The notes below the pieces were generated by a model. That model saw only the letters and a list, made by a program, of their open reading frames with translations. It did no database searches and was not told where the DNA came from. The translations under genes and the position numbers were made by a program. From positions 86,486 through 150,485 of the forward strand of contig JAWVFT010000023.1 of the NCBI GenBank assembly GCA_033855775.1: 64,000 bases of DNA, in the 5' to 3' direction. Shown in pieces: positions 39,811 through 51,581 of the stretch (positions within the stretch are counted from its first letter, which is position 1; each line of letters starts with the position of its first letter). Source of the stretch: DASVTR01 sp033855775. Its GTDB lineage: Bacteria; Acidobacteriota; Blastocatellia; Pyrinomonadales; Pyrinomonadaceae.

Positions 39811-40548
39811 CTAATCGCCGCCGGACTCGCTGCTCTTCGAGGGCTGACCTTTCGGCTTGGGCGTCTCCTGGCGACGCTGAAGTGGCGGCAAGTGCATCGA
39901 CTCGCGGATTTCCTGACTGATGGTGTGCAGCTTTTCCTGCGCCGCGTGCTCGAACTCCTGTAAGCGTTCGGGGTCTGCCTCTTCGACCTTCTTCGAGAGC
40001 CAGAAACGCTCGACGAGGTAAAAGCCGACGACGCCGACAATCAGAATCACCAGCAGGTACTTGCCGATGTCCTGAAAGTCTCCGATGAACTTCGTAATCG
40101 CCCCGCTGAAAAAATAGCCCGCCCCGCTCAGGACCAGAACCCACGCGGCGCAACTGGCAAACGTCAGCAGCAGAAAGCGCGGCACGCGCATCCGTCCGAC
40201 GCCGTAAAAGACGCAGGCCGCGATTCGCAGGCCGTAGATATATTTGACGATGAAGATGGAGAGCGTGCCAAACTTATCCACGAGCCGCTGGATGCGCGGG
40301 GCCGCCATGCGATAAAAGCGAAACTTGCGGACGCTCATCTCAAAGCCGCGCCCGCCGCTGTAAGCCAGACTATCTCCGGCCATGCCGCCGAGCGTGCCGA
40401 CGATGAAGACCTGCGCAAAGCCGTAATCGCCGAACGCTCCGTGATGAGCCAACACGCCCGCCAGCAGGAGCGTGATGTCTCCCTCCCACATGGTCAGGAA
40501 GAAGATGGCGTAGAAACCGTAGTCCTTGATAAGTTCGTTGATGTCCAT
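39811..40548 (-). CDS. DedA family (SNARE-associated) membrane protein with long C-terminal tail
   Basis: 245 aa. DedA core: MWEGDITLLLAGVLAHHG, GGMAGDSLAYSGGRGF, KFGTLSIFIVKYIYGLRIAACVFYGVGRM. Six or so membrane helices lead to a charged cytosolic tail from ~residue 190 (VEEADPERLQEFEHAAQEKLHTISQEI), rich in Pro/Lys/Ser at the end. DedA proteins maintain membrane lipid or undecaprenyl phosphate traffic and proton homeostasis. The long coiled tail is unusual for the family. Confidence 0.9.
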   Translation of the reverse strand: MDINELIKDYGFYAIFFLTMWEGDITLLLAGVLAHHGAFGDYGFAQVFIVGTLGGMAGDSLAYSGGRGFEMSVRKFRFYRMAAPRIQRLVDKFGTLSIFIVKYIYGLRIAACVFYGVGRMRVPRFLLLTFASCAAWVLVLSGAGYFFSGAITKFIGDFQDIGKYLLVILIVGVVGFYLVERFWLSKKVEEADPERLQEFEHAAQEKLHTISQEIRESMHLPPLQRRQETPKPKGQPSKSSESGGD

Positions 40549-40629
40549 AAACAGCGGTCAGTAGCCGTCCGCGAGCAGTCATCCGGTCAAAAGCTTTGGT
40601 CTGAAAACCGATTGACGCTTGAAGTCGGG

Positions 40630-41094
40630 CTACTGACTACTTTCTTCCTGTGGTGGCTTGACGACGAGCACGGGGCAGGGCGCGTGGCGGACGACCTGTT
40701 CGGCGGTCGAGCCAAACAGCATCCGTCCAAGGCCCGTGCGGCCATGCGAGGCAATCACAATCAAATCAACCTGTCGTTCCCTTGCGACGCGCACAATCTC
40801 CGAGGCCGCGTCGCCATGCACAATCACTTCCTCAACCGCGAGGCCGGCGCATTCTTCATGCTGCGCTATCTTCGGCAACTCGCGCGTCGCCGAGTCTTCG
40901 AGTTGGTCGCTGATGTCGGCCATCGGCAAAGGCTCCGTGACGCCCGAATAGCCGACGGTCGGCACGACCGACTCGATGACGTGGACGCAGATAATCGAGG
41001 CTCCGGCATCGCGCGCAAACCCCGACGCATACGAGAGAGCGTAATTGGCGCACTCGCTGAAATCGGTCGGCAGCAGAATGGAACGTATTTTCAC
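40630..41094 (-). CDS. Universal stress protein (UspA family)
   Basis: 154 aa. It starts MKIRSILLPTDFSECANYALSYA and ends with the ATP-binding type signature VIASHGRTGLGRMLFGSTAEQVVRHAPCPVLVVK (G-x2-G-x9-GS). ATP-binding Usp proteins respond to starvation and redox stress. The central part (LEDSATRELPKIAQHEECAGLAVEEVIVHGD) is normal. It lies 81 bp upstream of DedA on the same strand. Confidence 0.93.
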   Translation of the reverse strand: MKIRSILLPTDFSECANYALSYASGFARDAGASIICVHVIESVVPTVGYSGVTEPLPMADISDQLEDSATRELPKIAQHEECAGLAVEEVIVHGDAASEIVRVARERQVDLIVIASHGRTGLGRMLFGSTAEQVVRHAPCPVLVVKPPQEESSQ

Positions 41095-41098
41095 GATA

Positions 41099-41225
41099 AA
41101 ATTTTAGATTCTGAATTTTAGAATTTTAGACGAAAGGTTGGCGGTTCGGAAACCTGAGCCTGGCCCGCAAAGGCTTTCAACATCAGTAACTCATGAATCC
41201 AAAATCCGAAATCTAAAATCCAAAA
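41099..41225. repeat. Inverted heptamer-array element, ATTTTAG type
   Basis: Left arm: attttag, attctga, attttag (41101-41131). Right arm: tgaatcc, aaaatcc, gaaatct, aaaatcc. The AT-rich arms are separated by about 62 nt. Between Usp and the ROK kinase (divergent promoters). Confidence 0.75.
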
Positions 41226-41351
41226 CCGCAGCGGTCATTGTACACGGAGAGAGCCTTGTTTGACAGCCCCGTCAATCGTTATTACAATGCCCGCGCTTCC
41301 TGCCCCGGCGCAATTTGTTTCGGTTGACGGCGTGCGACACGCTCCAAAAAA

Positions 41352-42314
41352 ATGGCGAGTTCAATGAAATCGGCGACACATTACATCGGCGTTGATGTCT
41401 CAGGCGCAAAGCTTCACGCTGCGCTGGTGACGGAGAACGGCGAGGTCGTCGAACGCCGCGAAGCCGTTCTGGAGAGAGAAGCGATTGCGGGGCAAGTGGC
41501 GCGGGCCGTCTCGGAGTTGCGCGATTTGGCTCCGAACATCGCGGCGGTCGGCGTCGGGATTCCGGGCCTCGTCAATCGCCAGACCGACCGCGTGCTGGTT
41601 TCGACCGATTTGCCTTCGGTCGTGCGCGGCGACATACATTCCGAGTTGATGAAGGCCACGGGCCTGCGCGTCGAGTTGGAGAACGACGCCAATGCCGCCG
41701 CCTACGGCGAGTATAAAGTGGGCGCGGGACGCGGCAGCCGCGACATGTTTTTCGCCACCATCGGCACGGGCATCGGCGGCGCGATTATCCTGGACGGCAA
41801 GCTCTGGCTCGGAGCCAGCGGTTTCGCGGGCGAGTTTGGACACATCACGATTGACGCCGAAGGCGACGAGTGCATGTGCGGCAACCGTGGCTGTCTTGAG
41901 ACGGTCGCCTCCGCTCCCAACATCGTCCGCCGCACCAAAGAACGGCTCTACCGCGACAACACCTCTTCGCTCTCGAAACTGGCGCTGGATGAAAACTTCA
42001 CCGCCGCTGATGTGGCGCGCGAAGCCCTCAACGGCGACGACTTCGCCCTCCTGATGATTGAGCGCACGGGCAAGTACATCGGCGCGGCGGTCGCCTCCGT
42101 CATCAACCTCTTGAACATCGAGCGCATAGTCCTCGGCGGCGGCGTGATGGAAGCGGGCGAATTGATTCTCAACCCGATTATCCGCGAAGCCGGACGCCGC
42201 GCCTTCCAACCCTGCTTTGAAGCCACGCAAATCGCCGTCGCAGCCCTCGGCACGGATGCCGTCTCCATCGGCGCGGCGATGCTGGCGCGCGACGCCAATA
42301 CATCCCTCGGCTAA
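41352..42314 (+). CDS. ROK family sugar kinase (glucokinase-like)
   Basis: 320 aa. ROK features: THYIGVDVSGAKLHAALV (phosphate 1), VGVGIPGLVNRQT, NDANAAAYGEYKVGAG (catalytic Asp in ENDANA), TIGTGIGGAIILDG, and the zinc site CMCGNRGCLETVAS. Most bacterial ROK proteins of this form are glucokinases or N-acetylmannosamine/fructose kinases. No DNA-binding domain is present, so it is an enzyme and not a ROK repressor. Starts at 41352 or the ATG at 41364; no ribosome site is obvious. Confidence 0.92.
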   Translation: MASSMKSATHYIGVDVSGAKLHAALVTENGEVVERREAVLEREAIAGQVARAVSELRDLAPNIAAVGVGIPGLVNRQTDRVLVSTDLPSVVRGDIHSELMKATGLRVELENDANAAAYGEYKVGAGRGSRDMFFATIGTGIGGAIILDGKLWLGASGFAGEFGHITIDAEGDECMCGNRGCLETVASAPNIVRRTKERLYRDNTSSLSKLALDENFTAADVAREALNGDDFALLMIERTGKYIGAAVASVINLLNIERIVLGGGVMEAGELILNPIIREAGRRAFQPCFEATQIAVAALGTDAVSIGAAMLARDANTSLG

Positions 42315-42435
42315 GTTTCAGAGAGAGAGCCGCCCCGATCTTCTTAAGCAAGCGACAGGAGCCAGCAGGCACGCGCTCGCTGAAGCGGACGAAGCGCGCT
42401 CCGCGCAGGCGCGTTAACCATCAAGGAGAACAAGG

Positions 42436-43368
42436 ATGAAACTCAAGCCGTCAACCCATCAAACGCAGATTGAGAAGCAAGAGCAGCGACAGAATTTTTT
42501 AAGCCTGCTGCCGCTGCTGCTGGCGTTGCTGTTCATCACGACGGCTGCCGTGGAGACGCGGGCGCAGCAGTTTGCGGCGCGGACGACGGATAGCTTGCCG
42601 GCGATGGCGGCGCAGTCCGACAAGGAAGCGGACGAAGATGAAGAGTTCATCAAACCGACGCGGCCCGGTGTCACCAATCCGGCTGAGTTTCAACGTCCCG
42701 GCGTGCTTCAGCTTGAGTTCGGCTACGAAGGAAACTTTCGCGCGCTCGATGTTCGCGCAGACCAATCTTTGCCGCTGGCCCTGCGTTTCGCCGCCGCCAC
42801 ACGGTTGCTGCTGGAAGTTGACGTGGACGTTCTGAAGTCGCAGACCAGCGACGGCGGGGGGCGCGAAACCGGAGTCGGCGACACGCGCGTCGGCTTTCAA
42901 GTCGTCGCCCTCAAAGAGACGGAAGCGCAGCCCGCGCTCGCCTTCGCTTACTACGCCAAGCTGCCCTCGGCCAGTTCCGCGAAAGGACTCGGCACGGGGC
43001 GCGTTGACCATAAAATCGTGCTGTTGCTGAGCCGCAAATTCGGCGAGACGGACGTTGACGTTAACGGCGCGTATTTGATTGTCGGGCGCGAGGACGAAGA
43101 CGGATGGGTGACGGGCGGGCAAGCAGCCGTCTCCGTCGCGCACGAATACGAAAATCGCTTCGGCCTTGAAGCCGAACTGTCAGGACAAACGAAGGACGAC
43201 TCGCTGCCGCCCGGACTCTACGCGCTCGGCGCGCTGACTTACAAAGCCAACCGCCGCGTCGTCTTCGATACAGGACTGCGCTTCGGCCTCACACATGACG
43301 CGCCGCGCGTCGGCGTCTTCGCGGGGCTGACCGTCGGCGTCGCAGATTTTTATCACCGCAAGCCTTAG
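42436..43368 (+). CDS. Secreted outer-membrane beta-barrel-like protein (phenol-degradation MetA/transporter-like)
   Basis: 310 aa. A long n-region precedes a signal peptide (LLPLLLALLFITTAAVETRAQ). Then an acidic segment (KEADEDEEFIKPTRPGVTNPAEFQRPGVLQLEFGYE) is followed by regularly alternating strands to the C-terminus (VFDTGLRFGLTHDAPRVGVFAGLTVGVADFYHRKP). This is the shape of transporter-like outer-membrane proteins of the Phenol_MetA_deg type. The function is unknown. AAGGAG is close to the ATG. Confidence 0.7.
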   Translation: MKLKPSTHQTQIEKQEQRQNFLSLLPLLLALLFITTAAVETRAQQFAARTTDSLPAMAAQSDKEADEDEEFIKPTRPGVTNPAEFQRPGVLQLEFGYEGNFRALDVRADQSLPLALRFAAATRLLLEVDVDVLKSQTSDGGGRETGVGDTRVGFQVVALKETEAQPALAFAYYAKLPSASSAKGLGTGRVDHKIVLLLSRKFGETDVDVNGAYLIVGREDEDGWVTGGQAAVSVAHEYENRFGLEAELSGQTKDDSLPPGLYALGALTYKANRRVVFDTGLRFGLTHDAPRVGVFAGLTVGVADFYHRKP

Positions 43369-43403
43369 CCTTCAGCTACGCTTCTCATGCTTGAGCTACG
43401 CTC

Positions 43404-44021
43404 TCATGCTTGCTCTCCCGCGCCGCCCGGCCCGTCGCTTCCCTGAGCCTCGCTTTCATCGCTCGCTTCATTATTGGCATCATCGCTCGCTTCATCGTCG
43501 CCCGCGTCGGTTTCGCTGTTGCTCGTCAGGTCTGCTTCTTCGAGCCGGAGCGTGAGCCAGCGGCGAAAGATGTCGGCCTCGCGGCCTTTGCCCGTCCAGC
43601 GGGCGCGGTCGAACATGACGAGAGCCATCATCAAGGCGTGGTGCTGGCCCGCGCGGTCTTCGGCAAATTCGAATTGCCCGTAGAGTTTGTCAATCAACTC
43701 GACACTGGCCTGCGCCGCCGCTTCGTCCTTGAAGCCAAGCTTTCCAGCGAAGAACTTGGAATAGACGTTCATCGGATGATTGGACGAGGTGTAGAGGTCG
43801 AAGTAGCTGTTAATCAATCCAGCTTCCTGCAACACGGAGCCGACGTAGCTCGGCCTTGAGCCTGTGATAATCGCAAGGTCTTCGACCTCGCTCATCCCCG
43901 AAACGTAGAGCGCGATTATCTGTTCCTTCTTGCTCACGCGACGCGCGCGTCGCTCGCCGCTGCTACTGCTACTGCTGCCGCCGCTGCTCTGCTGCTTTCC
44001 CTGCTTTGGTTTTGTGCTCAT
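43404..44021 (-). CDS. HTH-like protein with Ser-rich head and acidic tail
   Basis: 205 aa. A basic/Ser-rich N-terminus (GSSSSSSGERRARR) is followed by an HTH-like segment (SKKEQIIALYVSGMSEVEDLAIITGSRPSYVGSVLQEAGL) that resembles a homeodomain-like HTH. A helical domain follows (HPMNVYSKFFAGKLGFKDEAAAQASVELIDKLYGQFEFAED), then an acidic repeat tail (EASDDANNEASDESEA; 24-nt DNA period). Probably DNA-binding; no named family. Convergent with the outer-membrane gene. Confidence 0.6.
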   Translation of the reverse strand: MSTKPKQGKQQSSGGSSSSSSGERRARRVSKKEQIIALYVSGMSEVEDLAIITGSRPSYVGSVLQEAGLINSYFDLYTSSNHPMNVYSKFFAGKLGFKDEAAAQASVELIDKLYGQFEFAEDRAGQHHALMMALVMFDRARWTGKGREADIFRRWLTLRLEEADLTSNSETDAGDDEASDDANNEASDESEAQGSDGPGGAGEQA

Positions 44022-44425
44022 GCTTCCCTCCCTTTGTCGAATGTTCGTTGCCGGAAATTCAAAACCCTTCCACGTTATACCCGCAGCGCGCCAAAGATTC
44101 CATCGCTCTCAAACATGCTCGCGGCTCCGCCCCGTCAGAACCAGATAAGAAAGAGCGGCGCCAGATAGTCAAAACTTTTCATGACTTTAATTAAGTGAAA
44201 ACTTGCACATCAGATTAAAAAGTAGGTAGTATCACCTAGAAAATTCAAAGCAGTATGGAAAACCGAGGGGGAGAACAAGGCGCACGTGTACCGACCGGCC
44301 ATGTGGAGCACAACCGTTAGAGGATTGTGCGCAAGCGCTGTGTCTGCGTGTCGCCCGTTGCTCGTCCGTAGTTCTGTCTTGAACAGCGTCTGGATGAAAG
44401 GTTAGCAGGGAAAGGGCCGCCCGCG
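44022..44425. other. Upstream region of the act-cox operon
   Basis: 404 nt without a gene. A candidate promoter is TTGCAC (44203-44208) and TAGTAT (44227-44232), spacer 18, in a visibly AT-rich part, giving a leader of about 190 nt. An AGGT...ACCT partial palindrome at 44225-44238 overlaps the -10 box. The leader after it holds no recognised riboswitch. Confidence 0.4.
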
Positions 44426-45094
44426 ATGCCGCAAATTTTCCATCACAGCACTAACGTGCTGGCCAAGCTGAGTATCTTCGGAGCCGTCTTTATTCTGCTG
44501 GCCGCGCTCTGGGTGCTGGCCGAAATCAATCGCTCGTCGTGGAACACAGGAGCCTTCGTCGAGCGCGAACAACCCGTGCAGTTCAGCCACAAGCATCATT
44601 CGGGCGACGACGGCATTGATTGTCGCTACTGCCACACGTCGGTCGAGACGGCGGCCTCAGCCGGGATGCCGCCGACCAGGACCTGCATGAACTGCCACTC
44701 GCAGATTTGGGCCGACAGCCCGTATCTCGAACCCGTCCGCGAAAGCTGGCGCACGGGCAAGCCCATTCAATGGACGCGCGTTCACGACCTGCCCGACTAC
44801 GCCTATTTCAACCACAGCATACACGTCAACAAAGGCGTCGGCTGCTCGACCTGCCACGGGCGCGTTGACGAGATGCCGCTCATTTATCAAGCCTCGTCGT
44901 TGCAGATGGAGTGGTGTCTGGCCTGCCATCGCAACCCGGAGCGGTTCGTCAGGCCGAAGGAAGAGGTCTTCAATATGAAGTGGAGGCCGCAGAACACGAG
45001 CGCCGAAGAGATTGAACAGGGACGCCAGTGGGCCAAGCAATACAAAGTGCAGGCTCCCAACATTCTGACCAGTTGCTCGACCTGTCACCGCTAG
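44426..45094 (+). CDS. actA: Alternative complex III subunit A, pentaheme cytochrome c
   Basis: 222 aa. An N-terminal membrane anchor (LSIFGAVFILLAALWVLAEI) is followed by five CxxCH heme sites: CRYCH, CMNCH, CSTCH, CLACH and CSTCH. That count, with the VQFSHKHHSGDDGIDCRYCH opening, is the hallmark of ActA. It carries electrons from ActB to the monoheme ActE or the oxidase on the periplasmic side. First gene of the cluster; its stop is 20 bp from actB. Confidence 0.95.
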   Translation: MPQIFHHSTNVLAKLSIFGAVFILLAALWVLAEINRSSWNTGAFVEREQPVQFSHKHHSGDDGIDCRYCHTSVETAASAGMPPTRTCMNCHSQIWADSPYLEPVRESWRTGKPIQWTRVHDLPDYAYFNHSIHVNKGVGCSTCHGRVDEMPLIYQASSLQMEWCLACHRNPERFVRPKEEVFNMKWRPQNTSAEEIEQGRQWAKQYKVQAPNILTSCSTCHR

Positions 45095-45113
45095 ATTGAA
45101 GGATAAATTTTAG

Positions 45114-48494
<3,381 letters not shown>

Positions 48495-48500
48495 AAGCGT

Positions 48501-49892
48501 ATGGAAAAGGACGAACAACCGCATCACGAAGTTGGCATTCACAAGACCGTGCCGGTGATTGAGCCGGGCCACACGTTCGGCTCTGTGACGGACAAGATTA
48601 GCGCGCTGACCTTGAAGCGCAAGACGCCGCTCGGTTGGTACATCGGCTTCGGCATCTCCTTTCTGATAACGCAGGTGCTGCTGGTCACCATCGCTTATCT
48701 GGTCACGACCGGCATCGGCATCTGGGGCACGAACATTCCCGTCGGTTGGGCCTTTCCGATTATCAACTTCGTCTGGTGGATTGGCATCGGCCACGCCGGA
48801 ACGCTCATCTCCGCCATCCTGCTCCTGCTCCGTCAGGAATGGCGCACTTCGATTAATCGCTTCGCCGAAGCGATGACGCTCTTTGCGGTCGCCTGCGCCG
48901 GACTCTATCCGCTGTTGCACACGGGCCGCCCGTGGCTCGCTTACTGGCTCTTCCCTTACCCGAACACGATGGGCATCTGGCCGCAGTTCAGAAGCCCTCT
49001 GATGTGGGACGTGTTCGCCGTCTCGACCTATGCGACCATCTCGGCCCTCTTCTGGTTCATCGGCTTGATTCCAGACTTTGCGACCTTGCGCGACAGGGCG
49101 CGCAGCAAGCCCTGGAAGATTGCGTACGGGCTGCTGGCGATGGGCTGGCGCGGCTCGACGCGCCACTGGGCGCGCTATGAAGCGACGTATTTGTTGCTGG
49201 CCGGACTGGCGACGCCGCTCGTGTTGTCGGTTCACACTATCGTCAGTTTCGACTTCGCCGTCTCGCAGGTTCCCGGCTGGCACGCGACGATTTTTCCGCC
49301 TTACTTCGTCGCGGGCGCCATCTACGCAGGCTTTGCGATGGTGCTCTTTCTCTCGATTCCGCTCAGGAAGTTTTACAACCTCGAAGACTTCATCACGATG
49401 CGCCATCTTCAGAACATGGCGAAGATTATGCTGGCGACCGGCTTGATAGTCTTCTACGGTTACATCATGGAAGTCTTCTTCGCATGGTACAGCGGCAACG
49501 CCTACGAATCTTACATGATTCTCAATCGCATGCGCGGGCCGTATGCGCCCTTCTACTGGGCGCTGATTTTCTGCAATGGCGTGACGCCGCAGTTGCTCTG
49601 GTTCAAGCGAGTCAGAAACAGCGTCCCGCTGATTTTCATCATTTCGATTATCGTCAGCATCGGGATGTGGCTCGAACGCTTCGTCATCGTCGTCACCAGC
49701 TTGCACCGCGACTTTCTGCCGTCATCGTGGGGCATGTACTCGCCGACCATCTGGGACTGGTCAATGTTCATCGGCACGATTGGCATGTTCTTCTGCCTGA
49801 TGTTTCTCTTCATCCGCTTCCTGCCCATCATCTCGATTTTCGAGATGCGGACGATTCTGCCGCAGGCGGAAGTCGAAGAAGAGCCGGCTTAA
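48501..49892 (+). CDS. actC: Alternative complex III subunit C (NrfD-like quinol site)
   Basis: 463 aa, ten predicted membrane helices, starting PLGWYIGFGISFLITQVLLVTIAYLVTTGIGIWGTNIPVGW. The conserved loop segments VWWIGIGHAGTLISA and the helix pair PWLAYWLFPYPN are NrfD-family signatures. ActC binds the quinol. The start ATG is 7 nt from the actB stop, implying translational coupling. Next comes a hairpin repeat before actD. Confidence 0.94.
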   Translation: MEKDEQPHHEVGIHKTVPVIEPGHTFGSVTDKISALTLKRKTPLGWYIGFGISFLITQVLLVTIAYLVTTGIGIWGTNIPVGWAFPIINFVWWIGIGHAGTLISAILLLLRQEWRTSINRFAEAMTLFAVACAGLYPLLHTGRPWLAYWLFPYPNTMGIWPQFRSPLMWDVFAVSTYATISALFWFIGLIPDFATLRDRARSKPWKIAYGLLAMGWRGSTRHWARYEATYLLLAGLATPLVLSVHTIVSFDFAVSQVPGWHATIFPPYFVAGAIYAGFAMVLFLSIPLRKFYNLEDFITMRHLQNMAKIMLATGLIVFYGYIMEVFFAWYSGNAYESYMILNRMRGPYAPFYWALIFCNGVTPQLLWFKRVRNSVPLIFIISIIVSIGMWLERFVIVVTSLHRDFLPSSWGMYSPTIWDWSMFIGTIGMFFCLMFLFIRFLPIISIFEMRTILPQAEVEEEPA

Positions 49893-49897
49893 GAACA

Positions 49898-50072
49898 GTG
49901 ACAAGTGATGAGCAGCGAGTGACGAGCAGGAGCAAGAAGTGAGAAGCGCTTTAAGGGATGAATGATGAGCGATAAAGAATCAGGTCGTGACGATAAATGA
50001 GCAGGACTGAGCAGCGAGCTTTGAGGCTTTGAGCTTTTAACTCGTCACTCGCTGCTCATCACTCGTCACTGA
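49898..50072. repeat. Inverted heptamer-array hairpin within the act operon, GTGACAA type
   Basis: The left arm (49898-49928) and right arm (50042-50072) match in 30 of 31 positions as reverse complements. The arms are built of agtgaca, agtgatg, agcagcg, agtgacg. The 113-nt loop is itself rich in gatgag units. It interrupts actC-actD within one operon. Confidence 0.95.
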
Positions 50073-50081
50073 GGTTAAGAG

Positions 50082-50648
50082 ATGGATAAAGACACGACCG
50101 CATCATTGAACGTCAGGACGCCGCCGCTCTACGGCTTGATGGCTGAGTTCGACAATCCGACCGATTTGGTGGCGGCGGCGCGCGAAGCTTACGAGGCGGG
50201 CTATCGCAAGATTAACGGCTATTCGCCGTTTCCGATTGAAGAGCTACAGGAAGCCATCGGGTTTCATAAGACGGGGATGCCGCTCATCGTGTTGATTGGC
50301 GGCGTCGTCGGCGCGATTCTCGGTTACGGGATGCAGTATTACCTGTCGGTCATAGACTATCCGCTCAACGTCGGCGGGCGGCCCTTTCATAGCTGGCCGT
50401 CGTTCGTTCCGATTACGTTCGAGATGACCGTGCTCTGCGCGGGGCTGGCGGCGGTCTTCGGCATGCTCGCTTTAAACAATCTGCCGCAGCCGTATCATCC
50501 GGTCTTCAACGCCCCTAACTTCGAGATGGCGAGCCGCGACCGCTTCTTTCTCGCCATCGAAGCCAAAGACCCGCTCTTCGAGTACGACAAGACTTTGCGG
50601 TTCATGAAATCGCTGAACGCGCGCGAGGTGGTTGATGTTGAAGTCTAA
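50082..50648 (+). CDS. actD: Alternative complex III subunit D (DUF3341)
   Basis: 188 aa. N-terminal soluble segment with PPLYGLMAEFDNPTDLVAAAREAYEAGYRKINGYSPFPIEEL, typical of DUF3341/ActD. Two membrane helices (MPLIVLIGGVVGAILGYGMQYYL and ITFEMTVLCAGLAAVFGMLALNNL) follow, then a short tail (KDPLFEYDKTLRFMKS). Structural subunit without cofactors. Confidence 0.94.
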   Translation: MDKDTTASLNVRTPPLYGLMAEFDNPTDLVAAAREAYEAGYRKINGYSPFPIEELQEAIGFHKTGMPLIVLIGGVVGAILGYGMQYYLSVIDYPLNVGGRPFHSWPSFVPITFEMTVLCAGLAAVFGMLALNNLPQPYHPVFNAPNFEMASRDRFFLAIEAKDPLFEYDKTLRFMKSLNAREVVDVEV

Positions 50649-51579
50649 TTCAAGACAAGACGCGGCCTTAAGACTGGACGCGGAGACGCGGGGACGCGGA
50701 GACGCGGAGAGAAGCAGCAGCACGAACGGCTTTGTGGCGTCCTTCTATCGCCGCGTCTCCGCGTCTCCGCGTCTCCGTGTCATCTTCGTCTTTGCCTGCC
50801 TGCTCTGCGCCGCCGGATGTCGGATGGATATGCAGGACCAGCCGCGCTATGAAGTCTACGAGGCGAGCGCGTTTTTCAAGGACGGGCTCAGCTCGCGCCC
50901 GCTCGTCGAAGGAACCGTGCCGCGCGGCTACTTGAGAGACGACACCGAGTTCTTCACCGGCAAGATTAATCGCAGCCAGACGGCGACGAACGGAGGAGCG
51001 ACAACGCCGTCAACACAGAACGCAGGCGAGCGCATGTCCGGCGATGACGGCGCGCAAGCCGCAGGTCGAACCACGACCACTGGCGCACTCGACGCGCAAG
51101 GCGCGAACATGCAGGGCAACACGGCGACGCCCAACTCCGCACAGCCCAACGCCTCGTCGCGCGCGGTCATGCCGACGAACGGCTCAGCCGCCGCGACGAC
51201 GCAGGGCGACCCGAATGATGTCTCGACCTTTCCGTTTCCGGTCACGGAGGAAGTCGTCAATCGCGGACAAGAGCGTTACAAGATTTTTTGTGGGATGTGC
51301 CACGGCCAGACGGGCTACGGCGACGGGATGATTGTCCGGCGCGGCTTTCGCCAGCCGCCTTCGTATCACACGGACGAGTTGCGCGCGGCGCGCGTCGGCC
51401 ACTTCTTCGACGTGATAACGAACGGTTGGGGCTCTATGCCGAGCTACAACACGCAAATCCCCGCGCGCGACCGCTGGGCCATCATCGCTTACATCCGCGC
51501 GTTGCAGCTTTCACAGCAGGGCGTGGCCGGCGCGCAGCAACCCGGAGCGCAAGCGCCGAACACCGGAGGGACAAAATAA
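50635..51579 (+). CDS. actE: Alternative complex III subunit E, monoheme cytochrome c lipoprotein
   Basis: 314 aa from the ATG at 50635, which overlaps actD and has GAGGTG 6 nt upstream. The lipoprotein signal (IFVFACLLCAAGC) starts only after ~50 residues. Those residues are encoded by an octamer repeat, so the GTG at 50734 is an alternative start. The protein then has MDMQDQPRYEVYEASAFF (typical ActE), an Ala/Thr/Asn-rich linker at ~110-185, and one heme site FCGMCHGQTGYGDGMI with Met ligand in GWGSMPSY. It passes electrons out of the complex. Confidence 0.92.
   Translation: MLKSNSRQDAALRLDAETRGRGDAERSSSTNGFVASFYRRVSASPRLRVIFVFACLLCAAGCRMDMQDQPRYEVYEASAFFKDGLSSRPLVEGTVPRGYLRDDTEFFTGKINRSQTATNGGATTPSTQNAGERMSGDDGAQAAGRTTTTGALDAQGANMQGNTATPNSAQPNASSRAVMPTNGSAAATTQGDPNDVSTFPFPVTEEVVNRGQERYKIFCGMCHGQTGYGDGMIVRRGFRQPPSYHTDELRAARVGHFFDVITNGWGSMPSYNTQIPARDRWAIIAYIRALQLSQQGVAGAQQPGAQAPNTGGTK
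50677..50781. repeat. Inverted octamer-array hairpin inside the actE 5' region
   Basis: Left arm 50677-50710: four copies of gacgcgga/g. Right arm 50751-50781: cgcgtctc x3 then cgtgtcat. The right arm encodes RRVSASPRLRV, the n-region of the actE signal peptide. Same family as 10911. Confidence 0.9.
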
Positions 51580-51581
51580 TC

